A stretch of DNA of 64,000 bases from Sphingobacteriales bacterium (GTDB lineage Bacteria > Bacteroidota > Bacteroidia > Chitinophagales > Chitinophagaceae): positions 886,162-950,161 of the forward strand of contig RXJG01000004.1 in the NCBI GenBank assembly GCA_003963365.1. Direction: 5' to 3'. A model generated the notes under the pieces. It was not told the origin of the DNA, made no database searches, and saw nothing but the letters and a program-made list of their open reading frames with translations. Below are positions 40,666-49,482 of this stretch, piece after piece. Every line of letters starts with the position of its first letter. Within the stretch, counting starts at the first letter, position 1. Both the position numbers and the translations under genes were made by a program.

Positions 40666-41778
40666 ATGGCTGAAGAAAAGAAATTATTTAAAGTAACAAT
40701 CGACAACATCACCATTGAAGTGGAGCCAGGAACGTCTATCCTGAATGCGGCCCGCAAAATTGGTGGTGATGTGGTGCCTCCGGCAATGTGCTATTACAGC
40801 AAGCTGAAAGATAGTGGTGGTAAATGCCGTACATGTTTGGTGAGAGTGGCTGCCGGTTCAACTGCCGATCCAAGACCGATGCCTAAGTTGGTTGCTTCCT
40901 GCCGCACCAATGTAATGGATGGTATGATTGTAGAAAATATTACCAGTCCTGCGGTACAGGAAGCAAGAAAAGGTGTGGTGGAATTTTTATTAATCAATCA
41001 TCCGTTAGATTGCCCTATCTGCGACCAGGCTGGTGAATGTCATTTGCAGGATTTGAGTTACGAGCATGGTGCAGAAAGTACCCGTTATGAATTCAACAGA
41101 AGAACATTTAAGAAACACGATCTTGGTCCATATATTCAGTTACACATGACCCGTTGCATTCTTTGTTACCGTTGTGTGTTTACTGCTGACCAGGTTACCA
41201 ATAAACGGGTGCATGGTGTGTTAGACAGAGGTGATCATTCAGAGATTGCTACATACATTGAAAAGAATTTGAATAATGATTTTATCGGTAATGTAATTGA
41301 TGTTTGTCCGGTTGGTGCTTTAACTGATAAAACATTCCGTTTTAAAAATCGTGTGTGGTTTACCAAGCCTGTAGATGCACATCGTAACTGTGATAAATGC
41401 TGTGGTGAAGTGCAATTGTGGATGCGTGGAGATGAAGTGTTTCGTGTAACTGCCCGTAAAGATGAGTATGGTGAAATTAAAGACAGCAGTAAAGGTAGTA
41501 CCGGATGGATTTGTAATGAATGCCGCTTTGAAAAGAAAAATGCAAGCGATTGGGTGATTGAAGGATTATCAAATATTAGTCGTCATTCGGTTATTTCACA
41601 AGGGAAATATCCCGGGTTAGTGAAGCCAAATGAAACAGTAGTGGAAGTGATGAACGGGCATGCACCCAGACTGATGATGAATATTCACAGTGTGAGCGAA
41701 GTAAACAAACCTGAAATTGAATTAAGTAAAATAGCCGGACCGGCGCATTCATCTGATTTTAATTCAAACAACGCATAA
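40666..41778 (+). CDS. nuoG: NADH-quinone oxidoreductase subunit G, short form
   Basis: NuoG carries the iron-sulfur relay of the peripheral arm. The [2Fe-2S] site is in CYYSKLKDSGGKCRTCLVRV and SCRTNV; the His-ligated cluster region is CPICDQAGECHLQDLSYEHG; the next clusters are in CILCYRCVFTADQV and CPVGALTDK. A further Cys group (NCDKCCGEVQLW, WICNECRF) matches the N7/molybdopterin-Fe4S4 segment. The protein then stops at 370 residues, without the large molybdopterin-fold C-terminal domain of E. coli NuoG (about 900 residues). A short NuoG is usual in Bacteroidota. nuoH begins one base after the stop. Confidence 0.93.
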   Translation: MAEEKKLFKVTIDNITIEVEPGTSILNAARKIGGDVVPPAMCYYSKLKDSGGKCRTCLVRVAAGSTADPRPMPKLVASCRTNVMDGMIVENITSPAVQEARKGVVEFLLINHPLDCPICDQAGECHLQDLSYEHGAESTRYEFNRRTFKKHDLGPYIQLHMTRCILCYRCVFTADQVTNKRVHGVLDRGDHSEIATYIEKNLNNDFIGNVIDVCPVGALTDKTFRFKNRVWFTKPVDAHRNCDKCCGEVQLWMRGDEVFRVTARKDEYGEIKDSSKGSTGWICNECRFEKKNASDWVIEGLSNISRHSVISQGKYPGLVKPNETVVEVMNGHAPRLMMNIHSVSEVNKPEIELSKIAGPAHSSDFNSNNA

Positions 41779-41779
41779 C

Positions 41780-42823
41780 ATGTTATTAGCAATAGACTGG
41801 TTATTGATTATAGAAAAATTTATACTGATTGTAGTAGTGGTGCTGGTGGCACTGGGTATTGCTATGTACAGTACATGGGCAGAACGTAAAGTGGCAGCCG
41901 TTATGCAGGACAGGAGAGGGCCAAACCGTGCAGGCCCATTCGGTTTGTTCCAGCCTTTAGCGGATGGATTAAAATTGTTTTTTAAGGAAGAGATTATTCC
42001 CAATACGTCTAATAAGTTTTTATTTGTGCTCGGGCCCATGTTAGCCATGATGACAGCCATGTTAACCAGCGCTGTTATTCCATGGGGTGGAAAGTTTGAA
42101 ATTGCCGGAAGGACAATTGATTTGCAAATTGCTGATGTAAACATTGGTATACTGTTCGTGTTTGGTGTAGTGAGTTTGGGTGTATATGGAATTATGATTG
42201 GCGGATGGGCCAGTAATAATAAGTTTTCATTAATGGCTGCACTCCGTGCTGCTTCGCAAATGATTTCTTATGAACTGGCGATGGGTATCTCCATTATCGC
42301 TTTAATGTTCATCACCGGTTCTTTAAGGTTGAGTGTGATTGTTGAACAGCAAATGAATCATACCTGGAATATTATTTATCAACCAATCGGGTTCCTGGTA
42401 TTCTTTATTTGTGCTCTGGCTGAGTGTAATCGTACGCCTTTTGATTTAGCAGAAGCAGAAAACGAATTGAACTTCGGTTATCACCAGGAATATTCATCTA
42501 TGAAGCTGGGCTTTTATCTTTTTGCTGAATACATCAACATGTTTATCAGTGGTGTGATAATGTCAACATTATTCTTTGGTGGTTATGATATTCCTTTTAT
42601 AAATGAAGCGGCTTATGGAAATGTATGGTGGATTACGTTGCTGGGAGTAGGGGCATTGTTTACAAAAGCCATCATCTTTGTTTTGATATTCATGTGGATT
42701 CGCTGGACCATTCCACGTTTTCGTTATGACCAGCTGATGAATTTAGGCTGGAAGGCATTATTACCGCTGGCATTGGTTAATATGCTGATAACAGCAGCGG
42801 TAGTATTGTGGTTGAATAAGTAA
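41780..42823 (+). CDS. nuoH: NADH-quinone oxidoreductase subunit H
   Basis: NuoH (ND1 homologue) links the quinone site to the proton channels. The 347-residue multi-TM protein has the family blocks WAERKVAAVMQDRRGPNRAG, LADGLKLFFKEEIIP and AECNRTPFDLAEAENELNFGYHQEYSSMKLGFYLFAEY, and ends with RFRYDQLMNLGWKALLPLALVN. The start is one base after the nuoG stop (41776-41778), so the two are translationally coupled. Confidence 0.96.
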   Translation: MLLAIDWLLIIEKFILIVVVVLVALGIAMYSTWAERKVAAVMQDRRGPNRAGPFGLFQPLADGLKLFFKEEIIPNTSNKFLFVLGPMLAMMTAMLTSAVIPWGGKFEIAGRTIDLQIADVNIGILFVFGVVSLGVYGIMIGGWASNNKFSLMAALRAASQMISYELAMGISIIALMFITGSLRLSVIVEQQMNHTWNIIYQPIGFLVFFICALAECNRTPFDLAEAENELNFGYHQEYSSMKLGFYLFAEYINMFISGVIMSTLFFGGYDIPFINEAAYGNVWWITLLGVGALFTKAIIFVLIFMWIRWTIPRFRYDQLMNLGWKALLPLALVNMLITAAVVLWLNK

Positions 42824-42825
42824 AG

Positions 42826-42935
42826 ACCGGAGTCGTAAGTCGTAGTGAAATGGTAAATAGTGTAAAATAAAAAATGTTCCATAGGAACATCTGGTGGGTA
42901 GAAATAAAATAAAAAAATTTCCGTAAAGGAATTAA
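42826..42935. repeat. Structured nuoH-nuoI spacer: heptad tract and two small hairpins
   Basis: A tract of heptamers such as GTCGTAA and GTCGTAG (about 42833-42867) is followed by a perfect 7-bp hairpin, ATGTTCC (42874-42880) and GGAACAT (42884-42890) around ATA. A second short hairpin TTCC-GTAAA-GGAA (42919-42931) lies eight bases before nuoI. No T tract follows either hairpin. Confidence 0.5.
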
Positions 42936-42938
42936 AAT

Positions 42939-43481
42939 ATGCCAACATTAACATCAAGAGCAAAACAGGTAGACAGAAGGCCAATGTCATTGGCAGAGAA
43001 GCTCTATTTGCCGGCAATTTTTAAAGGCATGGCCATAACAATGATTCACGTTTTTAAAAAGAAAGCAACCATCAATTATCCTGAGCAGAAGCGTCCGTTT
43101 AGCCCGGTGTTTCGTGGTTTACATATTTTAAACCGTGATGAAGAAGGCCGTGAACGTTGTACAGCTTGTGGATTGTGTGCAGTGGCTTGTCCTGCAGAAG
43201 CGATAACGATGGAGGGTGCAGAAAGACAACCCGGTGAAGAACATTTATACAGAGAAGAAAAATATGCAGCTAAATATGAAATCAATATGCTGCGTTGTAT
43301 ATTCTGTGGTTTGTGCGAAGAAGCTTGTCCGAAGGATGCAATTTATTTAAGTGAAACATTTGCGCCATCTAATTTTAACAGGGCAAGTTTCATTTATGGT
43401 AAAGAGGAATTAAGAATTCCGCATCCGAAAGAAGACCCTGAAGGATATAAGAAAGCATTGGGGAACCGTGCAAAAAAATAA
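42939..43481 (+). CDS. nuoI: NADH-quinone oxidoreductase subunit I
   Basis: NuoI is the ferredoxin-like subunit that bridges NuoG and NuoB with clusters N6a and N6b. The two ligand sets are CTACGLCAVACPAEAI and CIFCGLCEEACPKDAI. The N-terminal amphipathic helix (LYLPAIFKGMAITMIHVFKKK) anchors it at the membrane. At 180 residues it is complete. Confidence 0.97.
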   Translation: MPTLTSRAKQVDRRPMSLAEKLYLPAIFKGMAITMIHVFKKKATINYPEQKRPFSPVFRGLHILNRDEEGRERCTACGLCAVACPAEAITMEGAERQPGEEHLYREEKYAAKYEINMLRCIFCGLCEEACPKDAIYLSETFAPSNFNRASFIYGKEELRIPHPKEDPEGYKKALGNRAKK

Positions 43482-43515
43482 ATACAATAATTGGATATAA
43501 AAGATTAACTGCTAC

Positions 43516-44013
43516 ATGAACGTTACAGAAATATTGTTTTGGATTTTGAGTGCTTTAGCTATTGCCAGTGCATTAATGGTGGTGCTGAGCAAGAACCCGG
43601 TGCACAGTGTGTTATGGCTCATCATGGTTTTCTTTGCTATCTCCGGTCATTATATTTTACTCAACGCTCAATTTTTATTTATTGTTAACCTGATTGTATA
43701 TGCAGGTGCCATTATGGTATTGTTCCTGTTTGTAATCATGTTGATGAATCTGAATACCGATACTGAGCCGCAGAAAAATAAATGGTTGAAAGTAGCCGGC
43801 GTTGTAGCAGGTGGTTGTTTGATGCTGGTGTTTGTGGCAGCATTAAAAAGTTCAGGCACACAACAGGTGCAGATGGGGGAGGGAAATATAGGATTGATTG
43901 AAAACCTGGGTAAAGCATTATTCAATGAATATGTGTTACCATTTGAAATAAGCAGTGTATTGTTTTTAAGTGCGATGGTAGGTGCTGTGGTGATTGGTAA
44001 AAAGGGAGATTAA
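43516..44013 (+). CDS. nuoJ: NADH-quinone oxidoreductase subunit J
   Basis: NuoJ (ND6 homologue) is a membrane subunit beside NuoA and NuoK. The 165-residue protein has about five TM segments and the conserved VHSVLWLIMVFFAISGHYILLNAQFLFIVNLIVYAGAIMVLFLFVIM, including the pi-bulge helix region. It lies 34 bases after nuoI with no repeat between them. Confidence 0.95.
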   Translation: MNVTEILFWILSALAIASALMVVLSKNPVHSVLWLIMVFFAISGHYILLNAQFLFIVNLIVYAGAIMVLFLFVIMLMNLNTDTEPQKNKWLKVAGVVAGGCLMLVFVAALKSSGTQQVQMGEGNIGLIENLGKALFNEYVLPFEISSVLFLSAMVGAVVIGKKGD

Positions 44014-44082
44014 ATAATTTGATGATTTGGTGATTTGAAGATGTACATTTTCAAATTTTCAAATTGAATAATTTTCAAATTG
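44014..44082. repeat. Period-8 palindrome in nuoJ-nuoK spacer
   Basis: The left arm (44014-44044) has octamers AATTTGAT, GATTTGGT, GATTTGAA, GATG; the right arm (44046-44082) has CATTTTCA, AATTTTCA-type octamers with TTGAATAA between. It begins directly after the nuoJ stop and ends four bases before the nuoK ATG at 44087. Confidence 0.65.
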
Positions 44083-44086
44083 TATT

Positions 44087-44422
44087 ATGCCGATTAATTA
44101 TTACATATTTCTTGCATTGGCCCTGTTTTGTATTGGTGTGGCAGGTGTATTAACAAGACGCAATGCGATTATCATTTTTATGTGCATTGAGTTAATGTTA
44201 AATGCAGTGAACTTATTGCTGGTTGCTTTTTCAAAAATGCATTATGCAGCCGCAGTAGCCAATGCACCTGGAACAATAGTGGGTACAGATGCGCAACTGT
44301 TTGTGTTTTTTATTATGGTGGTTGCCGCTGCTGAAGTAAGTGTGGGACTGGCGATTATTGTGATGATGTACCGTAATACACATTCGATTGATATAAATTT
44401 CTTAAACAGGTTGAAACACTAA
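44087..44422 (+). CDS. nuoK: NADH-quinone oxidoreductase subunit K
   Basis: NuoK (ND4L homologue) is a three-TM subunit with two buried acidic residues for proton transfer, here in [17 protein letters not shown] and [17 protein letters not shown]. The 111-residue length is normal. The spacer after it holds another heptad palindrome. Confidence 0.96.
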   Translation: MPINYYIFLALALFCIGVAGVLTRRNAIIIFMCIELMLNAVNLLLVAFSKMHYAAAVANAPGTIVGTDAQLFVFFIMVVAAAEVSVGLAIIVMMYRNTHSIDINFLNRLKH

Positions 44423-44423
44423 G

Positions 44424-44498
44424 CGATGCCTGATTTACGATGCCTGATTGATGATATAACAAATCCGGCATCCAACATCATACATCCGATATCATAGA
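44424..44498. repeat. Period-7 imperfect palindrome in nuoK-nuoL spacer
   Basis: The left arm (44424-44457) repeats the 14-base word CGATGCCTGATTTA, then CGATGCCTGATTGA. The right arm (44463-44497) reads in heptamers ATCCGGC, ATCCAAC, ATCATAC, ATCCGAT, ATCATAG. It ends two bases before the nuoL ATG at 44500. Confidence 0.65.
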
Positions 44499-44499
44499 T

Positions 44500-46401
44500 A
44501 TGAGTAACATTTTAAATTACATCTGGCTGGTTCCTTTGTTTCCATTGATTGGATTTTTGATCAACGGGCTGGGAAGAAATTTTTTAAGTAAAACGTTGGT
44601 TAGTTTTATTGCTTGTGGTGCTTTGCTGGCTTCATTTGTGGTGAGTGTTTATTTTTTCATAAGTGTGAAGGAAGGGAATCATGAATTAGTAAAGTTGTTT
44701 GATTTTATCAGTGTTGGTAAACTTTCTATTCCATTCGAGTTCCAAATAGATGCTTTGTCTTCTTTATTCCTGCTGATTATTACAGGTGTTGGTTTTTTAA
44801 TTCACCTGTATTCTACTGCTTATATGCATGAAGAAAGTAATGCTCATTATGCAAGATATTTTGCTTATCTCAACCTCTTTGTATTCTCCATGTTGCTGCT
44901 GGTATTAGGTGGCAACTATGTTATTATGTTCATTGGTTGGGAAGGTGTGGGACTTTGTTCTTATTTACTGATTGGTTACTGGTTCAAGAATACTGATTAT
45001 AATAACGCTGCCAAGAAAGCTTTCATCATGAATCGTATTGGCGATTTAGGATTTCTGCTGGCTGTGTTCTGGATCATTCAGCAATTTGGTTCAGTAAGCT
45101 TTGGTGAAGTGTTTGCCAATGCTGAAAGTAAATCAACTGCTGTTTTAACTGGTATTACTTTATTGCTCTTTATAGGTGCTACAGGTAAAAGTGCACAAAT
45201 TCCTTTATACACCTGGTTACCTGATGCGATGGCTGGTCCAACTCCGGTATCAGCATTGATCCACGCTGCTACCATGGTTACTGCCGGTATCTACATGATC
45301 GCAAGAAGTAATATTCTCTATACATTGGCTCCAACTACTCAGTCAGTTGTTGCGGTGATTGGATTGGCAACAGCCATCTTTGCTGCCACCATCGCTATCA
45401 AACAAAACGATATTAAAAAAGTGCTGGCTTATTCAACAGTAAGCCAGCTGGGTTATATGTTTCTTGGTTTGGGTGTGGGTGCTTATACCGGGGCGGTATT
45501 TCATGTAATGACACATGCTTTCTTCAAAGCATTGTTGTTCCTGGGGGCTGGTTCTGTCATTCATGCCATGCATCATGAACAGGACATTCGTAATATGGGC
45601 GGACTGAGAAAAAAATTACCCATCACTCATCTTACTTTCTTATTAGGTTGTATTGCCATCGCAGGTATTCCTCCTTTCAGTGGATTCTTTTCTAAAGATG
45701 AAATATTAGCAGCTGCTTATGAAGCAAGTCCTGTTTATTGGATAGTAGGTGTTGCTGGAGCAATGATGACCGCTTTCTATATGTTCCGCCTGTATGCTAC
45801 TACATTCTTAGGAAACTTTCGTGGTACAAAGGAGCAGGAACATCATCTTCATGAAAGTCCATGGGCAATGACTGTACCATTAATTGTACTGGCGATACTG
45901 GCTGTTATTGGTGGCTTTGTTGGTATACCAAAAGTATTTGCAGAAAATGCTCATTCATTAGAACATTTTCTATCACCCATATTTACTCAGTCAGAAGAAT
46001 TAGTGAAAAAAGATCATGCATTATCTCATTCAACTGAATATATGTTGATGGGTGTATCTGTTGCTTTAGCATTGATTGCTATTTTGTATGCGGTTAACCG
46101 CTACAGCAAAAAACCAGAGTTGCAGGATGCTGAAGGTTTTGGAAAGGTATTAGCCAACAAATGGTATGTGGATGAAATTTATGATGCCATTATTAGCAAA
46201 CCATTAAAAGCTATTTCTATATTCTTTAATAACGTTATTGAAAAATCAGGTATTGATGGATTTGTAAACGGTATTGGAGAAGGAGTGCAGTATGCAAGCC
46301 GCCAGTTACGTTTGTTGCAAAGCGGACAGGTGGGCAGCTATATTTTGCTGATGGTTTTGGGAATGATCATTTTAATGGTTGTTCAATTTTTTATTAAGTA
46401 A
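44500..46401 (+). CDS. nuoL: NADH-quinone oxidoreductase subunit L
   Basis: NuoL (ND5 homologue) is the distal proton-pumping antiporter-like subunit. The 633-residue protein has the usual run of about 16 TM segments, with FIGWEGVGLCSYLLIGYWF, TGKSAQIPLYTWLPDAMAGPTPVSALIHAATMVTAGIYMIARS, and KKVLAYSTVSQLGYMFLGLGVG. The long C-terminal lateral helix ends in a TM segment (YILLMVLGMIILMVVQFFIK). nuoM follows after 18 bases without a repeat. Confidence 0.96.
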   Translation: MSNILNYIWLVPLFPLIGFLINGLGRNFLSKTLVSFIACGALLASFVVSVYFFISVKEGNHELVKLFDFISVGKLSIPFEFQIDALSSLFLLIITGVGFLIHLYSTAYMHEESNAHYARYFAYLNLFVFSMLLLVLGGNYVIMFIGWEGVGLCSYLLIGYWFKNTDYNNAAKKAFIMNRIGDLGFLLAVFWIIQQFGSVSFGEVFANAESKSTAVLTGITLLLFIGATGKSAQIPLYTWLPDAMAGPTPVSALIHAATMVTAGIYMIARSNILYTLAPTTQSVVAVIGLATAIFAATIAIKQNDIKKVLAYSTVSQLGYMFLGLGVGAYTGAVFHVMTHAFFKALLFLGAGSVIHAMHHEQDIRNMGGLRKKLPITHLTFLLGCIAIAGIPPFSGFFSKDEILAAAYEASPVYWIVGVAGAMMTAFYMFRLYATTFLGNFRGTKEQEHHLHESPWAMTVPLIVLAILAVIGGFVGIPKVFAENAHSLEHFLSPIFTQSEELVKKDHALSHSTEYMLMGVSVALALIAILYAVNRYSKKPELQDAEGFGKVLANKWYVDEIYDAIISKPLKAISIFFNNVIEKSGIDGFVNGIGEGVQYASRQLRLLQSGQVGSYILLMVLGMIILMVVQFFIK

Positions 46402-46419
46402 TTTTTTTGAAAGGAAATT

Positions 46420-47856
46420 ATGTTAGCACTGCTATTAATATTGATTCCGTTGATTACTGGTGTGGCAGCTTTTTTTATCAAGAATGAAAAAAGTGTAAAG
46501 ACATGGGCTTTGGTTGCTTCACTGGCAACTTTAATTGTTTCCCTTTGGAGTTTAATGCACCAGGACAATTATCACAGTATTTTTTCAAAAGAATGGTTAC
46601 CTGATTTAGGTTCCTCTTTCTCCTTAGGATTAGATGGAATGGGTCGTATGTTGACATTATTAACAGCGATTGCTTTTCCTGTTATTTTTATTGCTACTAA
46701 TAAATCAACTTATAAAGATTCCAATCAATTCTTTGGCCTGATGTTGTTATCACAAGCAGGTTTGATGGGAGTATTCTTGGCAACTGATTTATTATTGTTC
46801 TATTTCTTCTGGGAATTAGCATTGGTACCCGTTTACTTCTTATCCAGCAAATGGGGCGGCGAAAGAAGAATACCTGTTACATTTAAATTCTTCATTTATA
46901 CATTCCTTGGTTCATTGATCATGCTGGTTGGTATTTTGTATGTCTACTATATCAACCCGGAGAAATCATTCAGCATGGCTTCACTGTACAATTATACTTT
47001 TGGTCACAAGGCACAAAGTATTTTATTCTGGATGTTCTTTCTTGCCTTTGCTATCAAGATGCCGATCTTCCCTTTCCACACCTGGCAGCCCGATACATAT
47101 GAACAATCACCCACAGCCACTACTATGGTATTAAGCGGAGTAATGGTGAAAATGGGTTTGTTTGCAGTGGTACGCTGGTTGTTACCATTGTTTCCTGAAG
47201 CGGCACATGGAAATGATAATATTGTTATCGGTTTATCAGTGGTAGGAATGATCTATGCTTCCTGTATTGCGATGGTACAGGATGATTTAAAAAGACTGGT
47301 GGCGTATTCATCTATAGCGCATATTGGTTTAATGTGTGCAGCGTTATTTGCGGGTAATAGCATTGGAGTGCAGGGAGTGATGGTGCAAATGTTTAACCAC
47401 GGTATCAACATTATTGGATTGTGGGTAGTGGTTGAATTAACTGAACGTCAGTTTGGAACACGTAAGATGAGTGAGCTGGGTGGTATTGCACAAAAAGCTC
47501 CTGCGTTGGCGATTATGCTGGTGATAATAGCATTGGCCAATATAGCATTACCACTGACCAATGCATTTGTAGGTGAGTTCTTAATGTTTAATGGTTTGTA
47601 CCAGTTTAATGTTTGGTATACTGTTGTGGCAGGGCTGAGCATTATCCTGGCTGCTATCTATACCTTAAACATGATCCAGAAAGTGTTTTACGGAAATACG
47701 AATAGTATCACAGAAAACGCAGTAGATATCAACTGGAATGAGAAATTGATTTTAGCTGTAGTGGTGATATTGATTTTTGCAATGGGTGTATATCCAAAAC
47801 CAATGATCGAATTGACAAAAACATCTGTTGAAAGTTTAGTAAGTGCATTTAAATAA
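46420..47856 (+). CDS. nuoM: NADH-quinone oxidoreductase subunit M
   Basis: NuoM (ND4 homologue) is an antiporter-like proton channel. The 478-residue protein has about 14 TM segments and the family blocks FYFFWELALVPVYFLSSKWGG, AIKMPIFPFHTWQPDTYEQSPTATTMVLSGVMVKMGLFAVVRW and KRLVAYSSIAHIGLMCAALFAG, with the conserved channel Lys and Glu. It lies 18 bases after nuoL and 20 bases before nuoN. Confidence 0.96.
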   Translation: MLALLLILIPLITGVAAFFIKNEKSVKTWALVASLATLIVSLWSLMHQDNYHSIFSKEWLPDLGSSFSLGLDGMGRMLTLLTAIAFPVIFIATNKSTYKDSNQFFGLMLLSQAGLMGVFLATDLLLFYFFWELALVPVYFLSSKWGGERRIPVTFKFFIYTFLGSLIMLVGILYVYYINPEKSFSMASLYNYTFGHKAQSILFWMFFLAFAIKMPIFPFHTWQPDTYEQSPTATTMVLSGVMVKMGLFAVVRWLLPLFPEAAHGNDNIVIGLSVVGMIYASCIAMVQDDLKRLVAYSSIAHIGLMCAALFAGNSIGVQGVMVQMFNHGINIIGLWVVVELTERQFGTRKMSELGGIAQKAPALAIMLVIIALANIALPLTNAFVGEFLMFNGLYQFNVWYTVVAGLSIILAAIYTLNMIQKVFYGNTNSITENAVDINWNEKLILAVVVILIFAMGVYPKPMIELTKTSVESLVSAFK

Positions 47857-47876
47857 GAAAAGAGCAAAATATTAAT

Positions 47877-49256
47877 ATGAACGTAATTGTTTTATCTGCA
47901 GTTTGGGGGGTAGTGATGATGTTCAGTGGTTTATTTATTGCTGACAAAAGCAAGGCAAAATATGTTGCTATTGCCGGTTTACTCGTTTTACTGGTGGCTA
48001 ATTATTTTGACCTGCATCATAAATTTCTTTTTGCCTCCTCTATTGGAAACATGCTGCAGTTTGAAAGCTTTGGAATGATCTTCGTTACCATTGCATTACT
48101 GTCAACATTATTGTATGTATTGCTTTCCGGTGCTGCTGTTGAAAAAGTAGGCAATCATGCTTATGAATATTTTGCTTTATTATTCTTTGTATTGTGTGGT
48201 GTAGGTATTGCAGCTTCTTACAATAATTTACTGATGTTATTCCTCGGAATTGAGATTATGTCAATTCCGCTGTATATTTTAACCGGTGCAGATAAGCGTA
48301 ACCTTAAGAGTAATGAGGCCTCTCTCAAATATTTTTTGATGGGTTCTTTTTCAACGGGTATCATGTTGCTGGGTATTGTATTATTGTATGGAGCTACCGG
48401 AACGTTTAATCTTGTAATACCTGCTGTAAGCAAAGCCAGTGAAAATATGATGGTCTCCGCAGGAATAGTGTTGCTGGCAATTGCTTTGGCATTTAAAGTT
48501 TCTGCAGCCCCCTTCCATTTCTGGACACCAGATGTATATGATGGAGCACCCACAGTATTTACTTCCTTCATGGCAACAGTAGTTAAAGTTGCCGGGTTTA
48601 TCGCTTTCGTACGCTTATTTGAAAATGCGTTTGGTGGAATGACGGATGTTTGGCAGTATACCATTGCATTAATAATTGCTGCCACACTTATTGCCGGCAA
48701 TATCACCGCCGTGTTTCAGCAGAGTGTTAAGCGAATGCTGGCTTATTCCAGTATATCGCAGGCTGGCTTTATGCTGTTTGCGGTGTACTCAGTCAATGCT
48801 TTTGCAAAAGAAGGTATTTTGTTATATGCTGCTGCGTATTGTTTGGCTACCATTGGAATTTTTGCGGTGCTGATTAAGATGAAGGATTTCACTTTTGAAG
48901 GATTTAATGGTTTGGCAAAACAGCAACCATTATTAGCTCTCTTAGTTTCCATATTTGTATTGTCACTTGCCGGTATTCCCTTAACAGCTGGCTTTCTTTC
49001 TAAATATTACATGGTGCTGGCATCTATTAAAGCTGGTGGATTATTGTGGCTCATCATTACTGCCATGCTTTGTGCAGCAGTAAGTGTGTATTATTATTTT
49101 CGGCTCATACAGGCCATGTATTTTAAGGAGGGTGATGCTAATGCCATTGATGTAAACCCAAGATTTAAAGCATTACTGGTGGTAGCTGCGGTGCTGATTA
49201 TACTGCTGGGAGTGTATCCTAATGCATTATTGCTGGATTGGTTTCATATTTTATAA
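47877..49256 (+). CDS. nuoN: NADH-quinone oxidoreductase subunit N
   Basis: NuoN (ND2 homologue) is the third antiporter-like subunit and the last gene of the operon. The 459-residue membrane protein shows MLFLGIEIMSIPLYILTGAD, AFKVSAAPFHFWTPDVYDGAPTVFTSFMATVVKVAGFIAFVR and KRMLAYSSISQAGFMLFAVYSV. Length is normal. No clear terminator follows; a GC-rich repeat at 49376 separates it from the next gene. Confidence 0.96.
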   Translation: MNVIVLSAVWGVVMMFSGLFIADKSKAKYVAIAGLLVLLVANYFDLHHKFLFASSIGNMLQFESFGMIFVTIALLSTLLYVLLSGAAVEKVGNHAYEYFALLFFVLCGVGIAASYNNLLMLFLGIEIMSIPLYILTGADKRNLKSNEASLKYFLMGSFSTGIMLLGIVLLYGATGTFNLVIPAVSKASENMMVSAGIVLLAIALAFKVSAAPFHFWTPDVYDGAPTVFTSFMATVVKVAGFIAFVRLFENAFGGMTDVWQYTIALIIAATLIAGNITAVFQQSVKRMLAYSSISQAGFMLFAVYSVNAFAKEGILLYAAAYCLATIGIFAVLIKMKDFTFEGFNGLAKQQPLLALLVSIFVLSLAGIPLTAGFLSKYYMVLASIKAGGLLWLIITAMLCAAVSVYYYFRLIQAMYFKEGDANAIDVNPRFKALLVVAAVLIILLGVYPNALLLDWFHIL

Positions 49257-49375
49257 GTTATTTATTCTTTTGTTGTTATTATAAAGCACTTCAGGTCTAA
49301 CGATCACTCACTTTATCTTTCAGCACAATAATGATAATTTTATTCGTTACACAGAACCGGTTTCCCCTTCCTTTA

Positions 49376-49415
49376 CCCGCCAGACTGCCGCTTGTGGCAG
49401 CATTCAGACGGGTAT
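49376..49415. repeat. GC-rich repeat, copy 1
   Basis: CCGCCAGACTGCC followed by a CTGCC/GGCAG hairpin ends in ATTCAGACGGGTAT (49402-49415). The same CAGACT and ATTCAGACGGGTAT words in the same order occur at 53402-53440. The flanking genes differ, so this is a dispersed element. Confidence 0.55.
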
Positions 49416-49435
49416 ATTCCGCCTGTATAATTTAT

Positions 49436-49466
49436 TTTCCTGTGCAAAACCCTTCCATTAATTTTA
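49436..49466 (+). promoter_or_regulatory. Weak candidate promoter of the permease gene
   Basis: TTTC (49436-49439) and TAATTTTA (49459-49466) are 19 bases apart; each matches the consensus at all but one base. The ATG follows 16 bases later. Confidence 0.35.
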
Positions 49467-49482
49467 GGACAGAAATAAACAC

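Noticed and set aside
35522..44499. CRISPR array in the periodic spacers
   Set aside because: The words are 7 or 8 bases, vary from site to site and form palindromes; there are no 25-40 base repeats with unique spacers and no cas genes.
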